Counted from the stretch's first letter, positions 1 to 10,500 are shown. The stretch: 11,432 bases of DNA from CAVBBU01 sp963593765 (GCA_963593765.1 CAVBBU010000066.1:1-11432), one strand, 5' to 3'. The notes: a model not told the origin generated them from the sequence alone. Program-made: numbers and translations.

Positions 1-438
1 CATCCCAGCCAACGTTTCGTTCACAAGCTTACCATCAGCCTTACCCTTAACCTTAGGCATAAGCACCTTCATTATCTTGCCCTTATCTGCTGGTGTAGGT
101 GTATCGATTTCAAGCTCCTTTAGTGTCTCTGATATAACTTCCTTTATCTGATCTACATTCATATCGGCTGGCACAAATTCCTTATATACATTCATACGAG
201 CCTTGGCTTCATCCTTTATATCTGTTCTGTCAGCAGGTGCCATATCAAAGGTTTCCTGAGTCTGGCGTATCTCCTTTTTAATTACTGCATTTTCCTCTTC
301 CTCAGTTAGCTCAGATCTTTTATCTATCTGTGCATTCTTAAGTGCAGAAAGAAGCATAGAAAGAGAATCCTTTCTTGCCTTATCCTTAGCCTTCATAGCC
401 TCAACCATAGCAGCTCTGATTATATCTATCTTACTCAT
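1..438 (-). CDS. yqeY: YqeY-like protein (GatB/YqeY domain), C-terminus cut by window edge
   Basis: The reverse strand is open from an ATG at 438 to the window edge, giving 146 codons with no stop. The N-terminal helix contains RKDSLSMLLSALKNAQIDKR and is followed by ELTEEEENAVIKKEIRQTQE. The last part reads KGKIMKVLMPKVKGKADGKLVNE, which is the hallmark C-terminal helix of YqeY. Family members are about 147-150 residues, so only a few residues and the stop are missing. The family resembles the C-terminal tRNA-contacting domain of GatB of the amidotransferase. As a free-standing protein its role is not settled, and a tRNA-related function is inference from the fold. The start is supported by GAGGAGA at 446-452, 8 bases upstream. 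It lies 124 bp after prfC on the same strand with no obvious terminator between, so co-transcription is possible. The family call is confident; the precise function is not. Confidence 0.9.
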   Translation of the reverse strand, partial: MSKIDIIRAAMVEAMKAKDKARKDSLSMLLSALKNAQIDKRSELTEEEENAVIKKEIRQTQETFDMAPADRTDIKDEAKARMNVYKEFVPADMNVDQIKEVISETLKELEIDTPTPADKGKIMKVLMPKVKGKADGKLVNETLAGM

Positions 439-501
439 TTTACATTCTCCTCTTAATTATAAATTCACGATATCTCACAAACTACATTTTCAAAAATCAA
501 C

Positions 502-510
502 ATTTTATCA
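502..510 (-). promoter_or_regulatory. Candidate extended -10 promoter for yqeY
   Basis: On the reverse strand the prfC-yqeY spacer (439-562) contains TGATAAAAT, an extended -10 element (TGn plus a TATAAT-like hexamer). No good -35 is visible at 17 bp; the nearest, TTGTAT, is at 19 bp. Transcription would start near 495 and leave a leader of about 57 bases. A perfect TATAAT also occurs at 456-461, but it would start RNA inside the ribosome-binding site and is unlikely to be used. The rest of the spacer shows no terminator and no RNA gene. Confidence 0.3.
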
Positions 511-562
511 TGTCTGATCCCACATAATACAAATACGCAGTTTGAGCCCTGTCTGTGCCTTA

Positions 563-2158
563 CTAGTTCTTAGAAAATTCCGTAAGCACTAATCCCTCAT
601 TACGCTCTAGCACCATACGCACGCTCCATTCATTAACAAAAAGAAGAAGCGGATTATCCTTAAGATCCTTTATACGTTTCATATCGCTAGTACCCTGCAG
701 CTTTTCTGTATTACAGGTAGACTCCGGCGATATCCATCTTATATATTCGTAAGGAAGCTTATCTAGCACGACCTCGACATTGTACTCGTTTTTAAGTCTA
801 TAGGTCAAAACCTCAAACTGCAAAACACCGACAACGCCGACTATTATCTCCTCCATTCCGGTATTATATTCCTGGAATATCTGGATGGCACCCTCCTGTG
901 CTATCTGATAGATTCCCTTAGTAAACTGCTTACGCTTCATGGTATCTATCTGTCTTACTCTTGCAAAATGCTCCGGTGCAAATGTAGGTATTCCCTCAAA
1001 TTTTATATTCTTAGCACCAGAAACTAATGTATCTCCAATGGAAAATATCCCCGGATCAAAAAGTCCTATTATATCTCCTGCAAATGCCTTATCAACTATC
1101 TTTCTTTCATCAGCCATCATTTGCGTAGACTGATTAAGCCTTATCTTTTTATCACCCTGAACATGCGTAACCTCCATGCCTGCCTCATACTCTCCAGAGC
1201 AGATTCGAACAAAGGCTATTCTGTCTCTGTGTGCCTTGTTCATATTCGCCTGAATCTTAAATACAAATGCAGAGAAAAAATCATCCTTCATAGGATCTAC
1301 TATACCATCATCTGTATTTCTCGGAAGTGGCGGAAGTGTCATTTTTAGGAAATGCTCAAGGAAGGTTTCAACTCCAAAATTAGTAAGAGCTGATCCAAAA
1401 AATACCGGTGATAGATCTCCCTTAAGAACTCTATCCATGTCCATGTCATCGCTTGCGCCATCTAAAAGCTCTATATCATCATCAAGCTGCTTTCTATAAT
1501 CATCTCCTATAAGCTTGGTTATATTAGCATCATCTAGGTCAAGCTTTTTTGTTTCTACCTCCTTCATTCCTGCAGAAGCGGCTGTAAAAAGCTCAACCTT
1601 TTTTGTATTTCTGTCATATACTCCCTTAAAGTTTTTACCGCAGCCTATAGGCCAGTTTACAGGGCAGGTTCTTATTCCTAAAACATCTTCTATGTTATCC
1701 ATAAGCTCGAACGGATCCTTTGCCTCACGATCCAGCTTATTAACAAATGTAAATATAGGAATATGTCTCATAACACAAACCTTAAATAGCTTTATAGTCT
1801 GTGCCTCTACACCCTTACTTGCATCTATAACCATTACAGCAGAGTCAGCTGCCATAAGTGTTCTGTATGTATCCTCAGAGAAATCCTGATGTCCGGGAGT
1901 ATCTAGTATATTAATACAATAGCCATCGTAATTAAATTGAAGGACTGATGAGGTTACAGATATACCTCTTTCCTTTTCTATCTCCATCCAGTCACTTACT
2001 GCATACTTTTGTGTCTTCTTGCCCTTAACACTTCCTGCAAGATTTATAGCTCCTCCATATAAAAGCAGCTTTTCTGTAAGTGTAGTCTTACCTGCATCTG
2101 GGTGACTTATAATTGCAAATGTTCTTCTTTTTTTTATCTCATCAAAATTACCTGACAC
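563..2158 (-). CDS. prfC: Peptide chain release factor 3 (RF3), translational GTPase
   Basis: RF3 is a cytoplasmic GTPase that recycles RF1 and RF2 from the ribosome after peptide release. The product is 531 residues, close to the E. coli length of 529. The G-domain motifs are all present: G1 SHPDAGKT at 18-25, switch I KERGISVTSS around 62-71, G3 DTPGH at 86-90, G4 NKLD at 140-143, and G5 GSAL near 255. The HQDFSEDTYRTL stretch after G3 is typical of RF3 and separates it from EF-G. Domain II and the RF3-type C-terminal domain (VVGVLQFEVLTYRLKNEYNVEV) follow in order. The start is GTG, chosen because it has GAGGA 7 bases upstream and gives the normal RF3 N-terminus (EIKKRRTFAIISHPDAGKTT). The gene begins 10 bp after the coaBC stop and is probably translated by coupling to it. 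No missing motifs or frameshifts were seen. Confidence 0.97.
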   Translation of the reverse strand: MSGNFDEIKKRRTFAIISHPDAGKTTLTEKLLLYGGAINLAGSVKGKKTQKYAVSDWMEIEKERGISVTSSVLQFNYDGYCINILDTPGHQDFSEDTYRTLMAADSAVMVIDASKGVEAQTIKLFKVCVMRHIPIFTFVNKLDREAKDPFELMDNIEDVLGIRTCPVNWPIGCGKNFKGVYDRNTKKVELFTAASAGMKEVETKKLDLDDANITKLIGDDYRKQLDDDIELLDGASDDMDMDRVLKGDLSPVFFGSALTNFGVETFLEHFLKMTLPPLPRNTDDGIVDPMKDDFFSAFVFKIQANMNKAHRDRIAFVRICSGEYEAGMEVTHVQGDKKIRLNQSTQMMADERKIVDKAFAGDIIGLFDPGIFSIGDTLVSGAKNIKFEGIPTFAPEHFARVRQIDTMKRKQFTKGIYQIAQEGAIQIFQEYNTGMEEIIVGVVGVLQFEVLTYRLKNEYNVEVVLDKLPYEYIRWISPESTCNTEKLQGTSDMKRIKDLKDNPLLLFVNEWSVRMVLERNEGLVLTEFSKN

Positions 2159-2171
2159 CTGTATATCCTCA
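2159..2171 (-). promoter_or_regulatory. prfC ribosome-binding site overlapping the coaBC stop codon
   Basis: The reverse strand reads TGAGGATATACAGGTG. The coaBC stop TGA (2171-2169) shares bases with the Shine-Dalgarno core GAGGA (2170-2166), which sits 7 bases before the prfC GTG start. Ribosomes ending on coaBC would stop on top of the prfC initiation site, so translational coupling is likely. This site also fixes the choice of the GTG start. Confidence 0.75.
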
Positions 2172-3356
2172 TTTCACCTTTAGTATTTCATCAAAAATCT
2201 TATTAGAAACCTCGCTCTTAGAAAGCTTAGGAAGCTCTATCACATTATCCTTAGTTATAATAGTTACTATATTAGTATCTCCTGCAAAGCCTGCTCCGGC
2301 AACCTTAACATTATTAGCAACTATCATATCCAGATTTTTCTTTATAAGCTTAGCCTTTGAATTATCGAGCATATTTTCTGTTTCCATAGAAAAGCCACAT
2401 ATAAACTGACCTTTTCTTTTTCTAGCTCCTAGTCCTGCGATAATATCCTCTGTCCTTGAAAGAGCTATGCTCATATCATTATCAGACTTTTTGATTTTAT
2501 TATCCGCTACTGTACTCGGTCTATAATCTGCAACAGCCGCAGCCATGATAATTATATCTGCATCCGATCTTTTATCTATCTCCTCTTTCATATCTCCGGC
2601 AGTTACGACATCTATAGTTTCTACTCCTATAGGCTTTGTTATATTACTAGGTCCAAGAACAAGTGTAACCTTTGCTCCTCTTCTTGCAGCTGCCTTTGCT
2701 ATCGCTACTCCCATCTTACCCGAGCTGTTGTTACTAATATACCTAACCGGATCTATAGGCTCTCTTGTAGGACCTGCGCTAACTAAAACATTTACCCCGT
2801 CAAGGTCCTTGTCATGAGCTATAGTAAGAAGTATATGTTCAAGGAGAACCTCTGGCTCTGGCATCTTGCCCTCACCTATATCTCCGCATGCAAGGTAACC
2901 AGTTGCCGGAGTAATAATCTTCATTCCAAATTTTTTTAGTTTTTCAAGATTATCCTGAACTATAGGATTGTGATACATATGCACATTCATAGCAGGCGAA
3001 ACAAGTATAGGTGCCTGCATAGAAACTGCTGTAGTCGTAAGCATATCATCTGCGATTCCGGCTGCTAGCTTTGCGATAACATTTGCCGTTGCAGGTGCTA
3101 TAAGCATCACATCCGCCTTTTGACCAAGCGATACATGTCCTATATGGTATTCAAAATTTCTATTAAATGTATCTACGATGCATCGATTTTTTGTAAGACT
3201 TTCAAAGGTTATAGGATTTATAAATTTAGTAGCATTTTCCGTCATAAGTACATGGACATCTGCTCCAAGCTTAACTAAGCTGCTTGCAAGTGATGCCGTC
3301 TTGTATGCTGCTATACTTCCTGTAATACCTAAAACTACTGTCTTTCCTGTAAGCAT
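2169..3356 (-). CDS. coaBC: Bifunctional phosphopantothenoylcysteine decarboxylase / phosphopantothenate-cysteine ligase
   Basis: This enzyme joins cysteine to 4'-phosphopantothenate (CoaB, CTP-dependent in bacteria) and then decarboxylates the product to 4'-phosphopantetheine (CoaC, FMN-dependent). Both halves are present in 395 residues. The CoaC domain (about 1-180) has the flavin-binding GITGSIAAYK near the N-terminus, the active-site His74 in HIGHVSLG, PAMN ending at Asn124, and the lid Cys157 in GYLACGDIGEGKM. The CoaB domain (about 187-395) has SAGPTREPIDPVRYISNNSSGKMG at 193-216, AAAVADYRP, the KIKK lysines, and GFSMETEN. The ATG start has AAAGGAG 5 bases upstream. It is the first gene of the leftward cluster with prfC and probably yqeY, and is divergent from coaX, which makes its substrate. 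All catalytic residues seem intact. Confidence 0.96.
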   Translation of the reverse strand: MLTGKTVVLGITGSIAAYKTASLASSLVKLGADVHVLMTENATKFINPITFESLTKNRCIVDTFNRNFEYHIGHVSLGQKADVMLIAPATANVIAKLAAGIADDMLTTTAVSMQAPILVSPAMNVHMYHNPIVQDNLEKLKKFGMKIITPATGYLACGDIGEGKMPEPEVLLEHILLTIAHDKDLDGVNVLVSAGPTREPIDPVRYISNNSSGKMGVAIAKAAARRGAKVTLVLGPSNITKPIGVETIDVVTAGDMKEEIDKRSDADIIIMAAAVADYRPSTVADNKIKKSDNDMSIALSRTEDIIAGLGARKRKGQFICGFSMETENMLDNSKAKLIKKNLDMIVANNVKVAGAGFAGDTNIVTIITKDNVIELPKLSKSEVSNKIFDEILKVK

Positions 3357-3371
3357 ATATGCTCCTTTACG

Positions 3372-3400
3372 TTGTTTTTAACCCCAAAATATGCTAATGT
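3372..3400 (+). promoter_or_regulatory. Candidate coaX promoter
   Basis: TTGTTT at 3372-3377 and TAATGT at 3395-3400 are 17 bp apart. A TG dinucleotide at 3392-3393 makes the second an extended -10. Transcription would start near 3407, about 30 bases before the coaX ATG. This is recognised by eye from a sigma-A-type consensus only. Confidence 0.4.
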
Positions 3401-3409
3401 AGTATATCA
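3401..3409 (-). promoter_or_regulatory. Candidate coaBC promoter (extended -10)
   Basis: The reverse strand reads TGATATACT, an extended -10 element with five of six matches to TATAAT. The -35 region is weak, which is tolerated with an extended -10. The start of transcription would be near 3394, giving a leader of about 38 bases before the coaBC ATG. It directly abuts the coaX -10 on the other strand. Confidence 0.45.
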
Positions 3410-3437
3410 CAATTTATATTTGAAAGGAAGAAAACTC

Positions 3438-4202
3438 ATGATATTAGCAATAGATATGGGTAATACAAACATAGTAGTCGGTGGTATAGATAATAATAAG
3501 ACTTATTTTATGGAGCGTATAGGAACAGATCCTAAGCTTACTGATTCAGAATATGCTATACAGATTAAAAGTCTTCTTGATATAAATAAAATAGATATTT
3601 CAAATATAGACGGAAGCATAATTTCTAGCGTTGTGCCTCCACTTAATATAACTATATCGAATGCAGTCAAAAAAATACTAGGAATACGTCCGCTTATAGT
3701 AGACTGCAACATGAAAACAGGCATGAAGATACTTATGGATAATCCTGCCTCTGTCGGAAGTGACCTTATAGTTGATTCTGTGGCTGCAGCTTCCAGATAT
3801 CCGCTTCCTATAATAGTAATAGATATGGGAACTGCTACAACTATCACTGTAGTAGATAAGGATGGCAATTATATAGGTGGTATTATTCATCCGGGTCTTC
3901 GTGTATCACTGGAGTCACTTAGTAATAAGACGGCACAGCTTCCGCATATAGAGCTTTCTAAACCAGATAAGATAATTGCTAAAAATACTATAGAAAGCAT
4001 GCGAAGCGGAATTTTATATGGTCATGCCGGAATGATGGACAGCTGCATAGACAGAATGGAAAAGGAGCTAGGCATGAAGGCAACTATAGTTGCAACAGGC
4101 GGACTAGCTCCATTTGTAGTTCCTCTTTGCACGCATGAGATAAATGTTGATGATAATCTTATGCTTGAGGGGCTTTATATACTTTATCAGCAGAATGTGT
4201 AG
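3438..4202 (+). CDS. coaX: Type III pantothenate kinase
   Basis: This cytoplasmic kinase phosphorylates pantothenate with ATP, the first committed step of CoA synthesis. Type III enzymes belong to the ASKHA fold and usually need a monovalent cation. The product is 254 residues, normal for the family. Visible motifs are the phosphate-binding AIDMGNTN at 4-11, a GSD-L variant of the family GADR motif at 107-110 whose Asp109 is the likely catalytic base, IDMGTATT at 128-135 for the second phosphate contact, GGIIHPG at 147-153, and the C-terminal ATGGLA at 219-224. The frame is open further upstream, but the ATG at 3438 is chosen because AGGAAG lies 7 bases before it and the family N-terminus begins exactly there. 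It is divergent from coaBC, whose product uses what CoaX makes. A hairpin about 100 bases after the stop probably ends its transcript. Confidence 0.95.
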   Translation: MILAIDMGNTNIVVGGIDNNKTYFMERIGTDPKLTDSEYAIQIKSLLDINKIDISNIDGSIISSVVPPLNITISNAVKKILGIRPLIVDCNMKTGMKILMDNPASVGSDLIVDSVAAASRYPLPIIVIDMGTATTITVVDKDGNYIGGIIHPGLRVSLESLSNKTAQLPHIELSKPDKIIAKNTIESMRSGILYGHAGMMDSCIDRMEKELGMKATIVATGGLAPFVVPLCTHEINVDDNLMLEGLYILYQQNV

Positions 4203-4304
4203 AAATGCTTCGATTATAACTTACATAATTAATGTGTTCGGACTTTTTCAATCCTTATATAAGATTTAAACTTTGCTTTGTATATTTGCTATTTACAATA
4301 AATC

Positions 4305-4357
4305 CCTGCATATATGTGCCAAGACTCAGGTTGCCACATATATGCAGGTTTTATTCT
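4305..4357. terminator. Strong hairpin terminator, probably bidirectional, between convergent genes
   Basis: A perfect 14-bp inverted repeat pairs 4305-4318 with 4335-4348 (CCTGCATATATGTG and its complement). Three more pairs inside the loop (CAA with TTG) form after one mismatch. On the + strand it is followed by TTTTATTCT, a fair U-tract for ending the coaX transcript. On the reverse strand it is followed by ATTTATTG, so it may also stop the long surface-protein transcript. The rest of 4203-4477 contains no gene or further element that I can support. Confidence 0.8.
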
Positions 4358-4477
4358 ATCTCTAACTATAATATTTAAAATGAACCGCCTTTGCGTTAAT
4401 TAGATATAGCGAATCCAAGCCCTCGAGCAGACATATACTATTATGCATGGCATGTGCTGCGTGAAGGGCATAACGCT

Positions 4478-4548
4478 TTATTCCTTCTGCTTTCTTCTAG
4501 CCACTAATGCTGCAAGGATTGCTACTAGGCCTGCTATAGATAGTAGTA
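4478..4548 (-). repeat. Copy A of 71-bp near-identical direct repeat (surface-protein 3' end)
   Basis: This stretch matches 11362-11432 at 70 of 71 bases. The only difference is T at 4493 against C at 11377, which is synonymous (AGA or AGG Arg). Identity starts at the stop codon and is not visible in the downstream flanks. The repeat is truncated by the right window edge, so its true length is unknown. Confidence 0.95.
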
Positions 4549-7500
4549 GTGCTCCCATCTTAGCTGCTTCCTCACCTGTCTTTGGCATCAGCCCCCAAAC
4601 CCAGTTCTTATAATTATTATCATCTGGCTTTGGCTCGACTAGTGTTGTTTGGTTCTTATCTATATTTCTTTCGTCAGCATTTACTTGGTTTACAGCATGC
4701 TTTCCTGTGCTACTACTGCCGCCTCCAGAGCCGCCACCACCGCTGTTGTTATTTTTAACTATATCGTAGTAGAGTTTAACTACGGTTGAGCCATCAGCAG
4801 CTATAGTTTTTTGTAGCTCTTCATTTGACATAGAAGCATTAAACTTATACTTATTACCAAACTTAGACTCATAGCCTGCAGGTGCTTTAACTACAGTTCC
4901 CACAACGCCTGTAGCCTGTGTATCACCTTCTATAGTATCTCCGCCAGCATAATGTTCATAGCTAGACTCAATTCCTGCCTCCTGACCTGATATCTGTCTG
5001 TAATATTCTATAGTATATTTAACATCAATCGGTCCATAAATTGCATAAAGCAAAATATCACTTGTTGTATCGTTGTCTGCAATGTTATAAGACTCGCCCT
5101 TTTGTATCTCTAATGTTTCGCTTGTTGCATCCTTATTAGTTGACCAGCCAACAAGCATATATCCAGTAGGCGGAACAACTCCACCACCATCATTTGCGGT
5201 AAATGTATTTGGAATTAAACTTCCACTAGCTCCTAAAGCATCACTCGTGCTTAAAAGTCTATTTGTAGTCTCCTCTATGTAATACATATTTGCATCAGAG
5301 GCAGTTCCAGTTCCACCATTAGTTGTAACATCGTATTTAATTCTTACATATGAGTAAATGTTAAGCTCATTCTTTATCTCATTTCCATATGAATCAATGC
5401 AACTAACCTCAGCGAAAGTCTTGCCTGCCTTAAGTCCTTTAGCACTTATAACTAAGCTATCAGAATTTGAGGCAATTTCTAGTTCAACAACCGACGGATC
5501 TTTTGGCATGCCAAGCTTAGTCTTAGCATCGTCACCAAGCGACATTGTATTTCCAATAAGCTTAATGTTACTTGCTGTTGCTTTATCGCCTACATGAACT
5601 ATAGCGTCTTCCATGTCTTCAAATTTCGCCAGCTTATATATGCCGAAGTTTACATCATCTAAGCTATACTCATCTCTTAAATAATTAGATACTAATTTCA
5701 GAACATCAGTTTTGCCTGTATTTTGATTAGCCCTAGAGCTAATGCTTAAATCATTAACTTTTTCTTTTATTACTAATCCCCACGTCTCCTCGGCATCTAT
5801 TGGCGTAGCAATCTTAACTATATATTCTCCGTCAACTGGGGTGAGTAATGTATATTTGCCGTCTTCAGCAGTCTTACTCATTTTATCATCAGATGGCTGC
5901 TCAACAAGCGTTATCCCATCCTTCTTATACAAGCCAAGTGTTACTCCTGACTTTAGCTTATCTGTTTCCTTATCATATACAGAGTTTGGCTCATAGCCGG
6001 TCTCATCCCACACAAATCCAGTAATAGCCATATCCTCTAGTATATATTTTTCAACTGTAGGAGTTGTAGTTGTTTTATATTCACCTGCTAAACTGAAGCG
6101 ATAATAAAATGTCTGGTAAGCGGTTTGAGTTCCTGTAACATCCTTATCTTTAGAAAGCTTATATTGTATACGTATAGGCTCTGTAGCTCCAGCCTCCAGC
6201 GTTTTCATATGTACCCTAATTCCAGTTATGCTAGATAGGTCACTCGGCGTAGCCTCCTTCCACGAGGCAATACTCATAGAATCATATCCGTCTAAGCCCG
6301 GATTAGGATCTGTAGTATACGACACGCTAACATTCTCTGCTACAGTTTCAAGCTCTTCTACGTCTATGGTATAAAAATCAAGTCCAAACTCAGCTTCATC
6401 TGTTTGCTCACCTAATGCATTTTTATTAGTGTCACCTTCCTTAGCAATAGGCAGATATATATCAAAATCTTCAATATTGTTTTCAGAATTACCTACAACA
6501 TATATTATATTTCCAAACAATCCGTCGTTTTTATCTAGCGCTCTATAATCCCTACTGGTAACAGATTTTTGATTTCTATTTCCAAATGCCGTCTCAGTAA
6601 CGTAAGGAACTACACCCCACATATTTAGCTCATGCACTATGAGGCTATTGCTTGACATGCTTGTCAAATCTGTAAATAGCATCTTAGGAGTTTTCTCTAA
6701 ATCTGATATAGGATTGCCCTCACGGTCAGTTATTACAGGTACTGTCGTGGTAAGACTGTTATTCTTGTATTTTGCCGTAGCCTTAGCATAATAGCTAGGA
6801 AATTCTATTTCTGCCTCGCTGTTTCCGCTGCTTCCATTTCTTTTAAGATCATATGGCAGATCAGTCCACTTAAACAATATAGGAATTTTATCTCCAAGCT
6901 CTGCATCAAAATTAACATCTAACGGAACTATATGCTCAACGTATTTACGTGTACCAGATGTCGCATTGCCAAGTGCTAGAGGGAGCTGGCTTTCTAATGT
7001 ATCTTTATAATCTATTACAAGATATCCATAATCCTCACTACCCGAATATCCATCGCCGATTCCAGCAGGATAAAAGAATGCCTTAGTACCTTCCTCAAGT
7101 CCTTTTATGTGAGACGTATCTGGAGTGAAGTTTTTGTCTATCGCATAATAAAATACTGGCCTAAACTCAACCTCTTTGTTGCTTGGTGAAAATCCTATAG
7201 AATCTACCAAGCTTACATTTAACAGGTCTCCTCTTCTTATTACGCCTGAGGATGCATCATCTGCTAATTGATAACTAATTGCATTAACGGAACTGCTGCT
7301 AACACTAATCTTTGTATTAGAAATCCTAGATGAATCTCCTTCAATAACAATCGGATCCATAGCCTTATTAAATATATCGGTATATGTTACTGTGCATTTT
7401 ACATTATGCTGATCATATGTAGCGCCAGCACCATCAGGATTTCCCTGATAGCCTATTTTTTTTGTAGAATCAGAAGGATATGTCTTTGGCATCATAGATG

Positions 7501-10500
7501 TCTTGTCGTTTCTATATAGATTCACTGCAGGAAATTGTGGCTGCATATTTTTCCCACCATTATATCTTTCATTACACCAAATATATCCTTCATTAGATAT
7601 CTTTATCTTTAAACCTGTTAAATAAGTACCCTCAGCGATATCAAGGTTCACATGTCCTTGGAACACATCACTATTAGTACCACTAGTAACTACGCCTATG
7701 TCAAAAAGGCAATTTGACAGTAGATGTTCTTTTCCATCACTTGTTGTATATTCTATATCAATCAAAAACATTGAATAATCGTCATTAAAATCTAAAGCTA
7801 CTCCCGAAACTAGAGATAAAAGCTCATCGCTTGTCCCTGAAAAATCATATTCAACATTATCATAATCAATCTGGGTTTCTCCAAACCTTATAGGCGTTAT
7901 CCATCTTCCATTATTTATACCCGGTGCAATTTGCACTAAACTATAAGCATATGTACCCTGTCTGGATGTATATCCTGTGACCCCAGGCGCTTGGCCGAAG
8001 GTGTTACATTCGTCAACGTTCCACGCCCACTGATCTATGGCAAAATCTCTAACTATATTTCCATATACTATCTTCGTTATATTCTGTTCTTTCTTTGTTT
8101 GCTCACCATGCTTTTCTGAATCGCTACATGTTGCCTTTTTGTTAATCCAATCACTTGCTCGACAATAAAGCTTGCTCGTATATGTAAGCTGAACAGAATC
8201 AAGATTTACCTCGCCCTTATCAGGATTACTATTAATTTTAACCAAATTATCATAATTAAGATACCCAGGCTTTATGGCATTAACGTAAAAGCACTTAGAC
8301 CATGTTTCTCCCTCCATATTTGTAGGCTGCCAGTCCTTAACAAAATCCTGTCTTAAAACTATCTCACTGGCGTAAGATATCTCAAAATCTTCAAACAGTT
8401 TAGTAAGATTATACAGCTTAGTATCAGTATCGCCAGCATTACCATTAAGTCTATATGGATTTTCTAATGCCCCACATGGTAAATTTTTGAATTTGTTTAG
8501 TACATATTCCCTATTATATTTTATACTATCCTTATAACTGCTTGTAGTTTCAAATATATAATCCGATGCTAATTTATTACATCTGTTGTTACTTCTATCT
8601 GTTAAATCTATTTCATCTCTCTCACCATCTTCATTTGTATAAACTACATATAAAAGCGTTTGACCGGTTGCAGACACTCTGTCGGTAAGGGTTATACCAT
8701 CTCCAGATAAAACGACTACAGGCAGATCATTCTCATCAACCTCTGTAAGCGGATATTTTTTTAATGTATATGTTCCTAATATTCCTGATTCAGCTGTAGC
8801 ATTGTTAACCGCCATCTCTAGCTGTGCATCCGCTTCAAGAAGCTCAAGGGTATCCCCCATCTTATCAAGATTTTCTATAGTAAGTATTTTCTGTACATAT
8901 GGTCCCCAGGTAACATTTGCTATATTTACTGTAGCTCTAAGCTCTACCTCTGTTTTGTCTGGAATATTTGTATTTTGTTCATCAATTGTATAATGCTGTG
9001 CTCTTAGGATAGTCTTAGCAAGTGAGCAGCTACTTCTAACCTTGCTGCTTGTAACTCTATCCTTAACTATCTCTATCTTATTTACATATTCAGTTTTACT
9101 AAGACTTTTAGTTCCATCCCAGGTCGTAGAGCCACGACCGACTATTTTTTCAATGCTAGGATCAGCTATAGTATAATCATAGTATTCTGAGGAATTCTTC
9201 CATCCTACAATAGTTTCTATTCTCTCTTTATTAGTTTTGGCATCCTTAATATGTATTTTATATGTTAATCCAAAGTCAGATGATGTTTTTAGTTCTTCCA
9301 GCTTAACAGGAGTTAGTGCCTCTGGGTAATTACCTGAAACCTCTGCATACTCAACTGTCAGAGAAAAATTATTATAAGGCGTCCAATTAGCTGTGCCGCT
9401 TTGTTCGTAGTTTAACCTTATATATTGCTCTTCAATATCATTATATGTCTTAGTCGTTCCTGTCTGATAAACCTCAAGCAACTCACTATCTGCAGCACTG
9501 GCAGATTTTACTCTAATCTCACTTGCATCCTCTGAGCCATCTGAAATTATGATTTTTATCTTTTCGCCCTCAGCACTAACATTCGCTCCCTCAGTATTAT
9601 TGCTAATTGTTTCTACTGATGTCTGATAATCTGATTCATACTCCAATGGGAATACATTAGCAGTGTTATAATATATCTTGTTATATAGTATATTTGGTAT
9701 AACTCTAATTTCAAAAGCTCCTGCATTATAAAAAATATCTGCATAAGTAGAATTTTGTGGCGTTGCACCAGCTACGGCCGTAAATGTATTCGCCTTTTGA
9801 GCCGCCATAAGCTTAAACTGCCCATTGGTAGCAGTTGTTCCATAGTTTAAATTACTTCCAGATAAATTTAAAACATTCCCATATTCATCTGTATATCTTA
9901 CAGCAACCGTATAGGTATTATTATAAAGAGGCAGCTTTTCTGCCATAAATTTAAATAATGTATTATCCGCAATATATCCTCTTGTCTTAGTATATTTTAC
10001 GACAAGTCCCTCATTGAATGCGCTGCTATAAAGACTGCTATATGTCCTATATGCATTTTCAGAAGCATCCATACCTGATGACGAAAAATATGATGGCTTT
10101 AGCGTCAAGCCATTACGCTCTACAGTCACAGTCCATGTGGGGTCAGAATTGTCTGCCTCTTGAAGTAAAAGCTCTGTTGTCCTTTCATCACCTGAGCTTG
10201 CCACAAGAAGTGATGGACTATTTGTCGAATAGTCCACATAGAGATTTAATGGGAAATTAATTATATGTGCTGTGCTAAGATTATTGATAATGATCTGTGC
10301 ATTTTGAAAAATTTCAAAGGTCACTATTAGCTTATCTGTCAAATGTGCCTGACACTGTAGCTTAATAATACCACCGCTGTATGCATCTGTATTATCATTC
10401 AGTACATATTCGCCCTTCCAGCCCAGCTCATCTTCTGGCACATCAAAATTGGTAATTTTAAATCCTTTTGGAATTATTATCTCTGCACCTATGTCATCTG

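Noticed and set aside
456..461. A perfect TATAAT upstream of yqeY.
   Set aside because: RNA would begin within the ribosome-binding site and no -35 is present; the extended -10 at 502-510 fits better.
2128..2135. A run of eight A (reverse strand) near the start of prfC, a possible slippage site.
   Set aside because: It encodes the Lys-Lys of the usual RF3 N-terminus and the frame is intact; eight A are common in genomes of this composition.
3372..3437. An upstream extension of the coaX frame by 22 codons from a TTG.
   Set aside because: It lacks a ribosome-binding site, covers the promoter region, and the family N-terminus begins exactly at the ATG at 3438.
4381..4420. On the reverse strand AACGCAAAGGCGGTT looks slightly like the ACGCAAAGCC part of the c-di-GMP-I riboswitch.
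   Set aside because: The rest of the riboswitch consensus is absent, and the site lies downstream of the surface-protein stop rather than in a leader.
7226..7234. An RGD tripeptide (residues 1262-1264) in the surface protein, suggesting integrin binding.
   Set aside because: A single RGD is not surprising by chance in a protein of more than 2000 residues, and nothing shows that it is on an exposed loop.
10018..10260. Rightward open frames inside the surface-protein, prfC and coaBC genes.
   Set aside because: They are opposite-strand shadows of clear genes, have no recognisable protein signature, and show no supported start sites.
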